Source: Nitratireductor kimnyeongensis
GTDB lineage: Bacteria; Pseudomonadota; Alphaproteobacteria; Rhizobiales; Rhizobiaceae
Direction: 5' to 3'
Assembly: GCF_019891395.1 (NCBI RefSeq)
Contig: NZ_CP078143.1
Location: 682,001-746,000 of the forward strand
DNA length: 64,000 bases
Part shown: one piece after another, positions 1-9,183 of the stretch
Layout: each line of letters begins with the position of its first letter
How positions within the stretch are numbered: position 1 is the stretch's first letter
The notes under the pieces: model-generated
Told to the model about the DNA's origin: nothing
The model's database searches: none
What the model saw: only the letters and a program-made list of their open reading frames with translations
Made by a program: the position numbers and the translations under genes

Positions 1-254
1 ACGCCGGTTTCACGCTCGATTTCCGAACGCAGTTCATCACAGACACGTGTGGGCAATCCCGTCAGATCGAGATCGCAGACCAGAATTTTCGTTCCGTCGT
101 TTTCAAGGCAAAGTGCTGTCGCATGCAGCGGCAGGTGAATGCTCTCGGCCAGATCAACGGTACGCGCCCCCCACAGGATATGAGGGATGCCCACCGGCGG
201 CGTCATGTCCGCGCGGCCCACTCCACAATTCAACAAGGTTCCCTCCTTCATCAT
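1..254 (-). CDS. Neutral/alkaline ceramidase-like protein, N-terminal part
   Basis: Only the first ~80 residues lie in the window; the gene runs off the left edge. After the start the protein reads GVGRADMTPPVG, then a stretch ending in VCDLDLTGLP. This resembles the N-terminal beta-propeller-like domain of neutral/alkaline non-lysosomal ceramidases, a family often found in bacteria as proteins of unknown substrate. The chosen ATG overlaps the stop of the upstream dehydratase as ATGA. However, a perfect AAGGAGG sits 5-8 bases before two in-frame TTG codons at 236 and 233, so translation may begin there. There is no obvious signal peptide. Coupling to a sugar-acid dehydratase suggests a role in that locus rather than in ceramide breakdown, but this is inference. 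Confidence 0.6.
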   Translation of the reverse strand, partial: MMKEGTLLNCGVGRADMTPPVGIPHILWGARTVDLAESIHLPLHATALCLENDGTKILVCDLDLTGLPTRVCDELRSEIERETG

Positions 255-1978
255 ACGTAATCCCGCGCCACCGCGGCCCCGCGCCGACCCTTGAGAAGTT
301 CAAAATCGCACCCTTCATCCGCCTGCAAGATGTGATCGGAAAACATCCGCTCGAACCCGCTGGCGGGCGGCGCAGCCGGCACCCAATCTGCCTTGCGACG
401 GGCAAGCTCCTCGTCGGGCACTTCAAGCACGATGGAGTTTGTCGATGCATCAATGGAAATCATGTCACCGTTTTCCACCAGCGCGAGGGGGCCGCCGATA
501 GCCGCCTCCGGTGATACATGGAGGATGACCGTGCCATAGGCCGTGCCGCTCATTCGCGCATCGGATATGCGCACCATGTCAGTCACGCCTTTCTGAAGCA
601 GCTTGCGGGGCAGCCCCATGTTCCCCACCTCCGGCATGCCCGGATACCCGCGCGGACCGCAATTCTTCAGCACGAGAACGCTGGTTTCGTCGACGTCGAG
701 TGCAGGATCATCGATCCTTGCGTGGTAGTCATCGATGTCCTCGAACACCACCGCCGCGCCGCGGTGCGTCATCAACGACGCTGTCGCGGCCGAAGGCTTC
801 ATAATCGCTCCATTGGGAGCCAGATTGCCTCGCAGCACCACGATCCCCCCATCCGCGGTAAGCGGTTCGGAAAAGGGACGAATGACCTCTTCATTGAGCA
901 CCCGGATCGCGCTGTTGTTCTCGGCAATCGTACGGCCATTCACCGTGAGGCAATCCGCGTGAAGACGCTCCGCATCGAGAAGCCTTCTGAGCACTGCCTG
1001 CATGCCCCCGGCATTGAAGAAGTCTTCCATCAGAAAGCGGCCCGAAGGCATCAGATCAACAATGGTCGGAATGTTGCGGCCAATGCGGTTCCAGTCATCG
1101 AGCGAGAATGGCACCTCGACCCGCCCCGCCAATGCCTGCAAATGGATAACCGCATTGGTCGATCCACCGATTGCAGCGTTTGCGCAGATTGCATTTTCGA
1201 ACGCCTCGCGCGTCAGGATTTGCGACATGCTCAGTCCCTGGTGAACCATCTCGACAATGCGCCTGCCGCTCATGAACGCCAGCACGCGCCGCCGTGCATC
1301 CACAGAGGGGATGGCCGCGTTTCCTGGAAGCGTGATCCCCATTGCTTCCGAAAGGCAGGCCATCGTGGAGGCAGTGCCCATCGTATTGCAGGTGCCGGGC
1401 GACCGGCTCATGGCGGCCTCCGCCGCCGAAAACTGGTCTGGCGAGATCGTTCCGGCCCGCATCTCCTCGCTGAGACGCCAGACGTCCGTTCCCGATCCCA
1501 GAACCTCTCCGTTGAAACTGCCGCTCAGCATGGGGCCGGCAGAAACCAGCAGTGTCGGCAGGTTGCAACTCGCCGCCCCCATTAGAAGAGCCGGTGTGGT
1601 CTTGTCGCAGCCCGCCAAAAGAACCACCCCGTCAATGGGATTTGCGCGAATGCTTTCTTCCACCTCAATAGCCGCGAGGTTGCGGAACATCATGGCGGTC
1701 GGGCGCATATTTGATTCACCCAGCGACATCACCGGGAATTCGACGGGAAAACCGCCTGCCTCGAAGATGCCGCGCCGCACATGTTCAGCCAAATCGCGCA
1801 ATTGACCGTTGCAAGGGGTCAGTTCCGACCATGAATTGCAGATGCCAATGACAGGCCTGCCGTCGAAAAGATGCGGAGGAAAGCCTTGGTTTTTCATCCA
1901 GCTTCGGTGAATGAAGGCTCCCTTTTCATGCCCTCCAAACCATTCGGTGGAACGCAACGGATCTTTTTTGCTGGTCAT
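251..1978 (-). CDS. IlvD/EDD-family sugar-acid dehydratase (L-arabinonate dehydratase-like)
   Basis: The 575-residue protein belongs to the IlvD/EDD family of [2Fe-2S] dehydratases, which turn aldonic acids or dihydroxy acids into 2-keto-3-deoxy (or 2-keto) acids. The three expected cluster cysteines are present: C56 in TPCN, C124 in GCDKTTPA and C197 in GTCNTMG. Their spacing matches that reported for rhizobial L-arabinonate dehydratase (59/127/200) with a constant offset of three. Length and the early TEWFGG motif also fit the sugar-acid subgroup better than valine/isoleucine DHAD. It is the second-last visible gene of an operon led by an RraA-like gene and a Dpp-type transporter. The divergent keto-deoxy-acid dehydrogenase and FAH hydrolase would consume its product. 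The exact sugar acid (arabinonate, fuconate, rhamnonate, xylonate) cannot be decided. Confidence 0.85.
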   Translation of the reverse strand: MTSKKDPLRSTEWFGGHEKGAFIHRSWMKNQGFPPHLFDGRPVIGICNSWSELTPCNGQLRDLAEHVRRGIFEAGGFPVEFPVMSLGESNMRPTAMMFRNLAAIEVEESIRANPIDGVVLLAGCDKTTPALLMGAASCNLPTLLVSAGPMLSGSFNGEVLGSGTDVWRLSEEMRAGTISPDQFSAAEAAMSRSPGTCNTMGTASTMACLSEAMGITLPGNAAIPSVDARRRVLAFMSGRRIVEMVHQGLSMSQILTREAFENAICANAAIGGSTNAVIHLQALAGRVEVPFSLDDWNRIGRNIPTIVDLMPSGRFLMEDFFNAGGMQAVLRRLLDAERLHADCLTVNGRTIAENNSAIRVLNEEVIRPFSEPLTADGGIVVLRGNLAPNGAIMKPSAATASLMTHRGAAVVFEDIDDYHARIDDPALDVDETSVLVLKNCGPRGYPGMPEVGNMGLPRKLLQKGVTDMVRISDARMSGTAYGTVILHVSPEAAIGGPLALVENGDMISIDASTNSIVLEVPDEELARRKADWVPAAPPASGFERMFSDHILQADEGCDFELLKGRRGAAVARDYV

Positions 1979-2044
1979 TTCGTTTCTCGCGAGATTGGCG
2001 CAATGGCCCTGATGATCTTCCGGTCATGGCAGCGGAACCTATTT

Positions 2045-3037
2045 TCAGGCTGCGACGGCCTGCAATTCCTCTGCAAAATGACACGCTACCTGATGGCGCT
2101 CACCCAACTCCCTGAGCGCCGGCGCCTCTCTTCGGCAAACGTCTTGTGCGAAAGGACAGCGTTGGCTGAAGCGGCATCCCGGAGGCGGGTTGAGAGCGCT
2201 AGACACCTCACCGCCAAGGCGCGCACGCTTGCCCCGGAGACGTGGATGAGCAACCGGAATCGCCTCCAGAAGCGCCTTTGTATAGGGATGACGTGGAGAG
2301 GCGTAGAGCGCATCCTTTCCCGCGATCTCCACCACCTCACCCAGATACATGACGGCAACCCGGTCCGAGATATGTCGCACGACCGAAAGATCATGCGCGA
2401 TGAACAGGTAGGAAAGGTTGAATTCCTCCTGAAGATCCTGCAGCAGATTGATGACCTGCGCCTGCACCGAGACATCCAACGCCGAGACCGCCTCGTCGCA
2501 GACGATGAAGCGCGGGTCTGCCGCAAGAGCGCGCGCGATACCGATCCGCTGCCGCTGCCCGCCCGAAAATTCATGCGGGTAACGCGTGATATGCGCCGCA
2601 TTGAGCCCCACCCGCTCAAGCAGCATACGGGCACGGTCGCGCATGTCATGTCGCGTCATGCCTCCCTGCACATAGAGCGGCTCGGTGATAATGTCTTCGA
2701 CCGTCATACGGGGATTAAGGGAACTGAACGGATCCTGGAAGACGATCTGAATCGACTTGCGGATGGCCTTGAGTTCACCGGCATCAAGCTTCAAGAGGTC
2801 CCTCCCCTCGAAAAGGACCTCCCCCCGGTCCGGTTCGATAAGACGCAGAAGCAACCGCCCGGTCGTGGATTTTCCGCAACCGGATTCTCCAACGAGCCCC
2901 AGCGTTTCTCCCTCGCCGATATCGAAACTCACCCGATTGACCGCTTGCACTGTGCCAACGGTCGTGCCCCTGAAAGGGCTGCGGATGGTGAAATACTTGG
3001 AAAGATCCCGAACGGATAGAAGCGGTGCTTTGCTCAT
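2045..3037 (-). CDS. Dipeptide/oligopeptide-type ABC transporter ATP-binding protein (DppF/OppF-like)
   Basis: The 330-residue cytoplasmic ATPase powers an inner-membrane importer. Walker [10 protein letters not shown] is at about residues 50-58, the Q-loop near 101, the signature FSGGQRQR at 157-164, and Walker B FIVCDE at 177-182. The C-terminal ~80 residues carry the oligopeptide/HPY extension, with [13 protein letters not shown], typical of Dpp/Opp ATPases. Its start overlaps the stop of the partner ATPase gene as ATGA, so the two are translationally coupled. Although the family is named for peptides, several members import sugars or sugar acids. The surrounding dehydratase, dehydrogenase and hydrolase genes suggest a sugar-acid or glycoside substrate here. 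Confidence 0.92.
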   Translation of the reverse strand: MSKAPLLSVRDLSKYFTIRSPFRGTTVGTVQAVNRVSFDIGEGETLGLVGESGCGKSTTGRLLLRLIEPDRGEVLFEGRDLLKLDAGELKAIRKSIQIVFQDPFSSLNPRMTVEDIITEPLYVQGGMTRHDMRDRARMLLERVGLNAAHITRYPHEFSGGQRQRIGIARALAADPRFIVCDEAVSALDVSVQAQVINLLQDLQEEFNLSYLFIAHDLSVVRHISDRVAVMYLGEVVEIAGKDALYASPRHPYTKALLEAIPVAHPRLRGKRARLGGEVSSALNPPPGCRFSQRCPFAQDVCRREAPALRELGERHQVACHFAEELQAVAA

Positions 3038-4047
3038 ACCTCGGCTCCCTCTGGTTGTGCTGCCGAGGCGACGAGTTCATCCGCCCGGATACAGGCAGAA
3101 GCATGTTCCTTTCCTATAGCGATCATTGGCGGTCTACCGGCCACGCAGTCCGGTTGTGCGAGGTCACAGCGCGGCGCGAAACGACAGCCGGGTGGCAGCG
3201 CGCTGAGGCTTGGCAGCGTACCCGGTATGGTGGTCAACCGACGGGAATTTCCGGTCAGTTCCGGCGTACACTGCATGAGACCTTTCGTGTAGGGATGCCC
3301 CGGCCTGTCGAATATCTCCGTGACCGGACCCTGTTCCGCGATTCGGCCGGAATACATGACCACCACCTTGTCGGCGCATTCAGCAATGACCCCCATGCTG
3401 TGCGTGATCAGCACGATCGCCATCTTTGTCTCGGCCTGGATTTCCAGAAGAAGGTCGAGGAGCTGGGCCTGAATGGTCACGTCGAGCGCCGTGGTGGGCT
3501 CATCGGCAAGAAGCAGCTTGGGAGAGCAAGACAAGGCAATGGCGATCATGACGCGTTGCCGCATACCGCCCGAAAGCTGATGCGGATAATCATTCATCCG
3601 TTGCACAGGCGACGGAATGCCGACCTTGGTTAGAAGCTCCACCCCCCGGTCGAAGGCTGCACGGTAGCTTATGCGTTCGTGAATACGGATCGGCTCGATG
3701 AGCTGATCGCCGATCTTTAGAACCGGATTGAGTGAGCTCATCGGTTCCTGAAAGATCATACCGATGGAGCCCCCGCGCAACCGCCGCAACTCCCGCTCGG
3801 AAGCGTGCGCAAGGTCGCGACCATCGAACATGATTCGCTCTGCAGTAACGTGCGATGTACTCTTCGGCAAAAGCCCCATTACGGCGAGCGCAGTGACGCT
3901 CTTGCCGGAGCCGCTCTCGCCGATAAGGCCAACGATCTCGCCTTCGTTCACGTCGAAGCTGACATCATCCACCGCGACCACCTCACCATCGTCGCTCGTG
4001 AACGTGGTGCGCAGTCCCTCAACGCGCAGAATTGGATTTTTTTGCAT
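3034..4047 (-). CDS. Dipeptide/oligopeptide-type ABC transporter ATP-binding protein (DppD/OppD-like)
   Basis: The 337-residue ATPase is the partner of the downstream DppF-like subunit. Walker A GESGSGKS is at ~43-50, the signature LSGGMRQR at 158-165, Walker B LLLADEP at 178-184, and the C-terminal oligopeptide extension contains [13 protein letters not shown]. The frame stays open further upstream, but that part reads as a shadow of the permease. The ATG at 4047 comes two bases after the permease stop and opens directly into a canonical ATPase N-terminus ([12 protein letters not shown]). The two ATPases, two permeases and one binding protein make a complete importer. Confidence 0.92.
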   Translation of the reverse strand: MQKNPILRVEGLRTTFTSDDGEVVAVDDVSFDVNEGEIVGLIGESGSGKSVTALAVMGLLPKSTSHVTAERIMFDGRDLAHASERELRRLRGGSIGMIFQEPMSSLNPVLKIGDQLIEPIRIHERISYRAAFDRGVELLTKVGIPSPVQRMNDYPHQLSGGMRQRVMIAIALSCSPKLLLADEPTTALDVTIQAQLLDLLLEIQAETKMAIVLITHSMGVIAECADKVVVMYSGRIAEQGPVTEIFDRPGHPYTKGLMQCTPELTGNSRRLTTIPGTLPSLSALPPGCRFAPRCDLAQPDCVAGRPPMIAIGKEHASACIRADELVASAAQPEGAEV

Positions 4048-4049
4048 CG

Positions 4050-4943
4050 TCAGTGCTCCATCTTCACGCGAGGGTCGAGTACGTCGCGCAAGCCGTCCCC
4101 CAGAAGGTTCAGGCCAAGCACCGTGATTGCGATCGCCATACCCGGGATAATGGTCATCCAGGGCGCTTCGCGGATATAACTGCGGCCTTCGGAGATCATG
4201 ATGCCCCAACTGGGATCGGTGGGAGCCGCCCCGAGCCCGAGAAAACTGAGCACTGCTTCCGAGAGAATCGCATAGGCGAAGACGAAACTGAGCTGCACCA
4301 CCAGAGGTGCCATGCAATTGGGCAGGATATGACGCCGTAAGATATGGAAGTCACCCGCACCCGCCGCTCGCGCCGCATTGACGAATTCGAGCTCGTTCAC
4401 CTGCAGAACCGAGGCGCGCAGGATACGCGCCGTGCGTGGAATATAGACGACCGCCAGCGAGATCACCGCCGTCATGGCCGACGCTCCCATCGCCGCGGCA
4501 ATTCCGATGGCAAGCAGCACCGACGGAAAGGCCATGAGCGCATCCGAAAGACGCATGAGAATACCGTCTAGACGCCGGAAGTAACCCGCAAGCGCCCCAA
4601 GAAGCACACCGAACACGGCATTGAGGAGAACCACGCCCAGACCGATGGCAAGGCTCAGACGCGCGCCCCACGCCACCCGACTGAAAAGGTCACGGCCCAG
4701 ATTGTCCGTGCCGAGAAGGAATTCGAGCGACGGCGGCTGGAAACGTGAACGGATGGCCATCTTGTTCGGATCGACCGCTGAGATTATCGGAGCGAAAATG
4801 GCTATGGCCGTCACGAAAAGACATAACCACAACCCGATCATGAAGGATCGATGCCGGATGAGGCGGCGCACACGCCGCCCCCCAAGGAACCGGCGCAGGG
4901 AAGTCAGCGCGCTCGGATTGTTGGAGATTTCGAGATGGCTCAT
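4050..4943 (-). CDS. Dipeptide-type ABC transporter permease (DppC-like)
   Basis: The 297-residue inner-membrane permease has an N-terminal cytoplasmic segment (OppC_N type), a first hydrophobic helix at about 35-58, and a core of five further helices. The binding-protein-dependent transport motif (an EAA-like loop, NAARAAGAGDFHILRRHILPN) is seen near residues 190-210. It has the C-terminal LGDGLRDVLDPR typical of DppC proteins. The start overlaps the end of the DppB-like gene by four bases, so the two permeases are translationally coupled and probably equimolar. Confidence 0.92.
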   Translation of the reverse strand: MSHLEISNNPSALTSLRRFLGGRRVRRLIRHRSFMIGLWLCLFVTAIAIFAPIISAVDPNKMAIRSRFQPPSLEFLLGTDNLGRDLFSRVAWGARLSLAIGLGVVLLNAVFGVLLGALAGYFRRLDGILMRLSDALMAFPSVLLAIGIAAAMGASAMTAVISLAVVYIPRTARILRASVLQVNELEFVNAARAAGAGDFHILRRHILPNCMAPLVVQLSFVFAYAILSEAVLSFLGLGAAPTDPSWGIMISEGRSYIREAPWMTIIPGMAIAITVLGLNLLGDGLRDVLDPRVKMEH

Positions 4944-5884
4944 TGGACGCGCACCCTTGGATCGAGCCAGGCATAGAGCACATCGACAACGATGTTCAGG
5001 ATCAGAAGGACCGCCGCCACGAAAATGAGACCTCCCTGGATCATGGGATAATCGCGTCCAAGGATCGCATTACCGAGAAGCGCTCCGATCCCCGGCACCG
5101 CGAAAATCGTTTCAACAATTACCGAACCGGAAAGAAGCACCGAGAGGATCATTCCGAGCACGGTAACGACAGGGATCAGCACATTGCTCATCGCGTGCTT
5201 GATGATCACCCGTGGCTCGCTCGCACCCTTGGCGCGGGCCGTGCGAATATAATCCTGGCCCAGCACTTCCAACATGGTAGAGCGGGTCAGACGGGCGAGC
5301 AGTCCGATCTGCATCATCGCCAGCGAAAGCGCCGGCATGGTTGCGGCGAGAAACCAGCCGGCCGGGTCTTCAAAGAATGGCACATAGCCGCCCGTTGGCA
5401 GCCAACCGAGATGCACCGAAAACAGGACAATCATCACAAGTCCCAGCCAGAAATTGGGGACGGAAACCCCGATCAGTGCAAAGGTCATCGCTGCCTGATC
5501 GATCCAGCGATTGTGCTTCATCGCTGCAATGACCCCGATGGAAAGCCCGAGGATGACTGTCAGCGCGAGCGAATAGAGCGCGAGCGATATGCTGATGGGA
5601 GAACGCTCCAGTACCACTTTCAGGACCGGCTCTCCCAGAATAATGGAGTAGCCGAGATCGCCCTGGAACAGGTTTCCGTAAAAGATCATGATCTGCGACA
5701 GAAGGGATTTGTCGAGCCCCAGCGTCTGCCGCAGTTTGATGAGTTCGTCAGGCGTGGCGTTGGGGCCCGCCAGAACGGCGGCGGGATCCCCGGGTACCAG
5801 CTGCATGATCCCGAAGGAGATCAGGCTGACGAGCAGAAGAATCGGCACGGCCTGGGCTATGCGCCTCAGCGTGTAAGCAAGCAT
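4940..5884 (-). CDS. Dipeptide-type ABC transporter permease (DppB-like)
   Basis: The 314-residue permease starts with the characteristic LRRIAQAVPILLLVSLISF first helix, followed by the VPGDPA periplasmic motif and a six-helix core. The coupling loop containing YIRTARAKGASEPRVIIKHA lies at ~218-237. The protein ends in VLYAWLDPRVR, as is usual for DppB. A strong GGAGGT precedes the ATG by three bases. It lies between the binding-protein gene (61-bp gap) and dppC-like (overlap), consistent with a single operon on the minus strand. Confidence 0.93.
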   Translation of the reverse strand: MLAYTLRRIAQAVPILLLVSLISFGIMQLVPGDPAAVLAGPNATPDELIKLRQTLGLDKSLLSQIMIFYGNLFQGDLGYSIILGEPVLKVVLERSPISISLALYSLALTVILGLSIGVIAAMKHNRWIDQAAMTFALIGVSVPNFWLGLVMIVLFSVHLGWLPTGGYVPFFEDPAGWFLAATMPALSLAMMQIGLLARLTRSTMLEVLGQDYIRTARAKGASEPRVIIKHAMSNVLIPVVTVLGMILSVLLSGSVIVETIFAVPGIGALLGNAILGRDYPMIQGGLIFVAAVLLILNIVVDVLYAWLDPRVRVQ

Positions 5885-5945
5885 GTGACCTCCAAACGTT
5901 TCCGTGCCGGTTCATACATGACGGAACATGGGTCGGAATGGCTGG

Positions 5946-7523
5946 CTATTCGGCCAACCAGACATTAGAGACCCGCGTGTTGAAGAATGGCACATAGCCC
6001 TTCACATTGGCACGCGTCGCCTGGTTCTTCGGCGTCACGCCGAAGGGAATTGCCATCACTTGCTCGAACACTCGCTCCTGAGCCTTGGCGAAAGCGGCTT
6101 TGCGCTCTTCCAAATCAGGACTCGTGCTCAAAATCTGAAATTGCTTCATGAACTCGGCGTCGGACTTGTTGTCCTTCGGCTTGTGCACATTGGACGGATC
6201 GGCAAGGTTGCGCAGCGACTGGGCGCCGCCCTGAGCGGTGACCGTGATCCAGCCCGTGAAGAAGAAGTTCCAGCCTTCCGTCTCGTTCACGCTCATGCCA
6301 AGCGCAGTAGGCCAGTCCAGAACCACCAGTTCGGCATTGATGCCCGCCGCTTTCAACTGCTCCGACATGACAACCGCAGCTGTGTAGAGGCGAGGAATAT
6401 CCCGTGTCGTCAAAAGTTTGACTGCCTCACCATTGTAGCCAGCCTCCTTGAGCAGGGCTTTGGCCTTCTCCGGGTCGTTCTGATTGTAATACTGGCTGCC
6501 GGCCTCTGTGTAATAGGTCTGGCCGGGAAACTGGAATGACGGGTTGAGGCTGTAGGAACCATCGCTCATCGCATCCATGATTTCATCGAGATTCATGGCC
6601 GCCTGAATCGCCTGGCGGATCTTCAGATTGTCCGTCGGCGGCTCGGAGAGGTTCGGATAGTTCAGCCAGAGGGCAGCATGTTTGAGCTGCGTCTGGACGA
6701 TGTCCTCATTGCCGACAAGGCGCTCCTTGGAGAGCGTCGGCACATCCTCGACAATATGCACTTCGCCCGTTTCGAGAGCGGCAAGCCGGGCGCCAGGTTC
6801 GGCGAGCGTGCGGAAGGTGACGGTGTCGACACAGGCCTGCTTGCGGCCGGCAAAACCCGACATGGCGTCAAGCGTTTCGTTGGCCTTGTAATCCTCGTAA
6901 CGCTTCAGCTTTACATGGCTGTCGGCCACGAACTCCTCAAGCTGGAAAGGTCCAGTGCCAATGGGCTCCAGCCGGGTCGCCTCGGCATTCGCCTGTTCCG
7001 AGGGAACGATGACGATCGGCACTGTCGATGCCGAAATGCTCTCCAGGAAGCTTGCCTGCGGCTCCTTTAGAAAGATGGTAAAGGTCGCATCATCCGGCGT
7101 TTCCCAGCGATCGACACTGCCAAGCGCGGAACGATCGACGCCAATGCGGTTGTATCGATCGAAGGAGGCAGCCACATCTGCCGAGGTCAGCGGCTTGCCA
7201 TTGTGAAACTTCACACCAGGGCGAAGCTTGAAGGTGTAGGTCAGCTTGTCCTCGCTGACGTCGAGGGATTCTGCAAGATCAAGGATTGGCGCCATATTCT
7301 CATCGCGCGTCATCAGCGTTTCGAAAATATTCATGGCGACATTGCGCGTCGCATTGGCTGCGTTCACATGCTGATCGAGCGTGCCGAGTTTGGCCTCCAT
7401 ACCCAAAACCAGGTCGCCCCCCACATGGCCGCAAAGTTCAGCATGAGCCGGGCCCGCAGCGACCGCCATTGCGCCCGCGACCAGCAGGCCACGCAACCGG
7501 TTTTTTGAGTTTCTGTGCGTCAT
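5946..7523 (-). CDS. Dipeptide-type ABC transporter substrate-binding protein (SBP family 5)
   Basis: The 525-residue exported binding protein has a Sec signal peptide of about 28 residues (basic start, hydrophobic core, cleavage after AHA). The mature part has the family-5 pattern: ETLMTRDENMAPILDLAESLDVSEDKLTYTF-type N-lobe, FHNGKPLTSADV near residues 105-116, and an extended C-lobe. Family-5 proteins deliver peptides, nickel, glycosides or sugar-acid oligomers to the membrane complex. The adjacent two permeases and two ATPases complete the importer. The upstream RraA-like gene is 100 bp away in the same direction, so they likely share the promoter at 8362-8389. The substrate cannot be read from the sequence. 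Confidence 0.92.
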   Translation of the reverse strand: MTHRNSKNRLRGLLVAGAMAVAAGPAHAELCGHVGGDLVLGMEAKLGTLDQHVNAANATRNVAMNIFETLMTRDENMAPILDLAESLDVSEDKLTYTFKLRPGVKFHNGKPLTSADVAASFDRYNRIGVDRSALGSVDRWETPDDATFTIFLKEPQASFLESISASTVPIVIVPSEQANAEATRLEPIGTGPFQLEEFVADSHVKLKRYEDYKANETLDAMSGFAGRKQACVDTVTFRTLAEPGARLAALETGEVHIVEDVPTLSKERLVGNEDIVQTQLKHAALWLNYPNLSEPPTDNLKIRQAIQAAMNLDEIMDAMSDGSYSLNPSFQFPGQTYYTEAGSQYYNQNDPEKAKALLKEAGYNGEAVKLLTTRDIPRLYTAAVVMSEQLKAAGINAELVVLDWPTALGMSVNETEGWNFFFTGWITVTAQGGAQSLRNLADPSNVHKPKDNKSDAEFMKQFQILSTSPDLEERKAAFAKAQERVFEQVMAIPFGVTPKNQATRANVKGYVPFFNTRVSNVWLAE

Positions 7524-7623
7524 TTCACTCTACCCCTCTGTTTTTCTTGGCATCATTCCCCCAGGCGCGGTTTCGCGCCGTCCCCAGGGGTTTCGCTTTA
7601 TGGCAAGTGCGAGTCAGGACGAC

Positions 7624-8304
7624 TTACAAGATGCCATATTTCGCGAATACGGTTGCGAGGCGCTCCCCCGCTTCGAGATCTGCCAGCGTGTTCCGCTCGC
7701 CGCGCAGGCGCTCTTGCGCCACCTCAAGAACCTGGACCTCTATTTCTTGTGGAACGACGATAACGCCATCGGCATCGCCGAAGACCAGATCGCCTGTGTT
7801 GACTTTCACGCCGGAGCACTCGATGCCGACGTCAAGCGCCACGACCTTGCCGCGCCCCTTGCAATCCAGCGGCGCAATGCCGCCGTGGAAAACGGGAAAG
7901 CCCGCGGCGAGAATTTCACGCGTGTCGCGCACCAGGCCATCCATGACCGCCCCTGCTGATCCGCGGAACTTTGCCGCGGTGCTCAAAAGCCCGCCCCATG
8001 GCGCCATGCGCCCCGAGGTGCCGCATGCGAAAACCGGGATTTCATCCGCCTTCAGATCGTCCACGAGCTCAATCTCAAGCTCATAGGGGTTTTCACCCGG
8101 CGCAGGGCGTTCATAGACATCCATGCAAAGCGCCGTACGCGCCCTTCCGACCATCACCAGCGAACTGTCGAGAGGCCGGATCGTGTGGTGCATGGCTTGG
8201 TTCATATACCCCAGATCATCCAGAACATCGGAGAGAAGAGCAGTGAAGAAGCGCTCCCTGAGTTCGATCAGGGTGGGTTGCGATTCGGTTTCCAGGGTGG
8301 CCAT
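7624..8304 (-). CDS. RraA-family protein / HMG-CHA aldolase-like
   Basis: The ~226-residue protein belongs to the RraA/4-hydroxy-4-methyl-2-oxoglutarate aldolase family. The core GSAGAVMDGLVRDTREI carries the conserved G...DG..RD metal/oxyanion motif, and VNTGDLVFGDADGVIVVP is also typical. Such enzymes do metal-dependent retro-aldol cleavage or oxaloacetate decarboxylation; other members only bind RNase E. The frame opens 14 codons further upstream from a TTG, but that lacks a ribosome site. The ATG at 8304 has GAAGG upstream and yields the expected N-terminus. As first gene of the transporter/dehydratase operon it probably handles a keto-acid intermediate. Confidence 0.82.
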   Translation of the reverse strand: MATLETESQPTLIELRERFFTALLSDVLDDLGYMNQAMHHTIRPLDSSLVMVGRARTALCMDVYERPAPGENPYELEIELVDDLKADEIPVFACGTSGRMAPWGGLLSTAAKFRGSAGAVMDGLVRDTREILAAGFPVFHGGIAPLDCKGRGKVVALDVGIECSGVKVNTGDLVFGDADGVIVVPQEIEVQVLEVAQERLRGERNTLADLEAGERLATVFAKYGIL

Positions 8305-8361
8305 CGGTACGGTCGCCTTCGTGGTGATTGCTTGCTTGAATTGCAAAAGGTTTATCGTTAA

Positions 8362-8389
8362 ATCATATGTGAAGGTACGGCTGAGTCAA
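8362..8389 (-). promoter_or_regulatory. Sigma-70-type promoter for the rraA-dpp-dehydratase operon
   Basis: Reading the minus strand, TTGACT (8389-8384) is separated by 16 bases from TATGAT (8367-8362). Both are one mismatch from consensus. A second TTGACT lies directly upstream at 8396-8391, making a tandem TTGACTA repeat. Transcription would start near 8355, leaving a ~50-base leader before the ATG at 8304. The same 130-bp interval must hold the promoter of the divergent SDR gene, so a shared operator is likely, though none is obvious. Confidence 0.6.
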
Positions 8390-8434
8390 TAGTCAATTTC
8401 GGCGACGGCCCTTCGAGACAAAAGAGGATGGAAG

Positions 8435-9169
8435 ATGAGTCCACTCACTGGAATGACAGCCTTGGTCACCGCGGCTGGACAAGGGATCGGCATGGCAAGC
8501 GCCCGCGCCCTGGCCCAAGCAGGTGCGATGGTTCACGCCACGGATATCAATGACGCTAGCATTTCAGCATTGGCGCAACAGACGAGCTCCGTCGTACCGC
8601 ACTTGCTCGATGTCCGCGACATGAACGCCATCTCCGGACTGGTCTCCGAGATCGGCAGGATCGACATTCTCTTCAATTGCGCCGGCATCGTTCACAACGG
8701 AACCGTGATCGAAGCGAGCGACGAAGATATCGACCTCGCCATGGATCTCAACGTCAAGGCGATGATCCGCACCATCAAGGCTGTGCTGCCCGGCATGCTG
8801 GAACAGGGAAGCGGCAGCATCATCAACATGGCCTCGGTTGTCTCGAGCGTGAAAGGCGCGCCCAAACGATGCGTCTACGGCCTCACCAAAGCCGCGGTGA
8901 TCGGACTTACCAAATCCGTCGCCGCCGACTATGTGGGCGATGGAATTCGCTGCAATGCAGTTTGCCCCGGCACGGTGGACAGCCCTTCGCTGCGCCAGCG
9001 GCTTGAAGCGACAGGCGACTACGAAGCTGCCCGCAAGGCATTCGTGGGTCGCCAGCAGATGGGGCGCCTGGGGACCGCCGAGGAAATTGCCGACCTCGTT
9101 GTACACCTGGCAGGCGCCACCTACACCACCGGCCAGACCTATGTCATCGACGGCGGCTGGACGATCTGA
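8435..9169 (+). CDS. SDR, 2-keto-3-deoxy-L-fuconate (or related) 4-dehydrogenase
   Basis: This is a 244-residue classical short-chain dehydrogenase. The NAD site TAAGQGIG is at 12-19, NCAG at 81-84, the catalytic Ser region NMASVVSS near 131-138, and Tyr148/Lys152 in YGLTK. The D37 after the second strand (HATDIND) indicates NAD rather than NADP. The segment GIVHNGTVIEASDED...LNVKAMIRTIKAVLPGML is characteristic of dehydrogenases acting on 2-keto-3-deoxy-L-fuconate or -rhamnonate, giving 2,4-diketo acids. A GGAAG site precedes the ATG. The FAH-family hydrolase 14 bp downstream is the expected next enzyme, so the pair forms the lower arm of a non-phosphorylating sugar-acid pathway. Confidence 0.85.
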   Translation: MSPLTGMTALVTAAGQGIGMASARALAQAGAMVHATDINDASISALAQQTSSVVPHLLDVRDMNAISGLVSEIGRIDILFNCAGIVHNGTVIEASDEDIDLAMDLNVKAMIRTIKAVLPGMLEQGSGSIINMASVVSSVKGAPKRCVYGLTKAAVIGLTKSVAADYVGDGIRCNAVCPGTVDSPSLRQRLEATGDYEAARKAFVGRQQMGRLGTAEEIADLVVHLAGATYTTGQTYVIDGGWTI

Positions 9170-9183
9170 CACCATAGGAAAAC

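Noticed and set aside
518..1585. Long plus-strand open frame of 355 codons opposite the dehydratase
   Set aside because: The sequence is histidine/arginine-rich and low in hydrophobic patterning, lacks a family and a ribosome site, and lies antisense to a gene with intact cluster cysteines.
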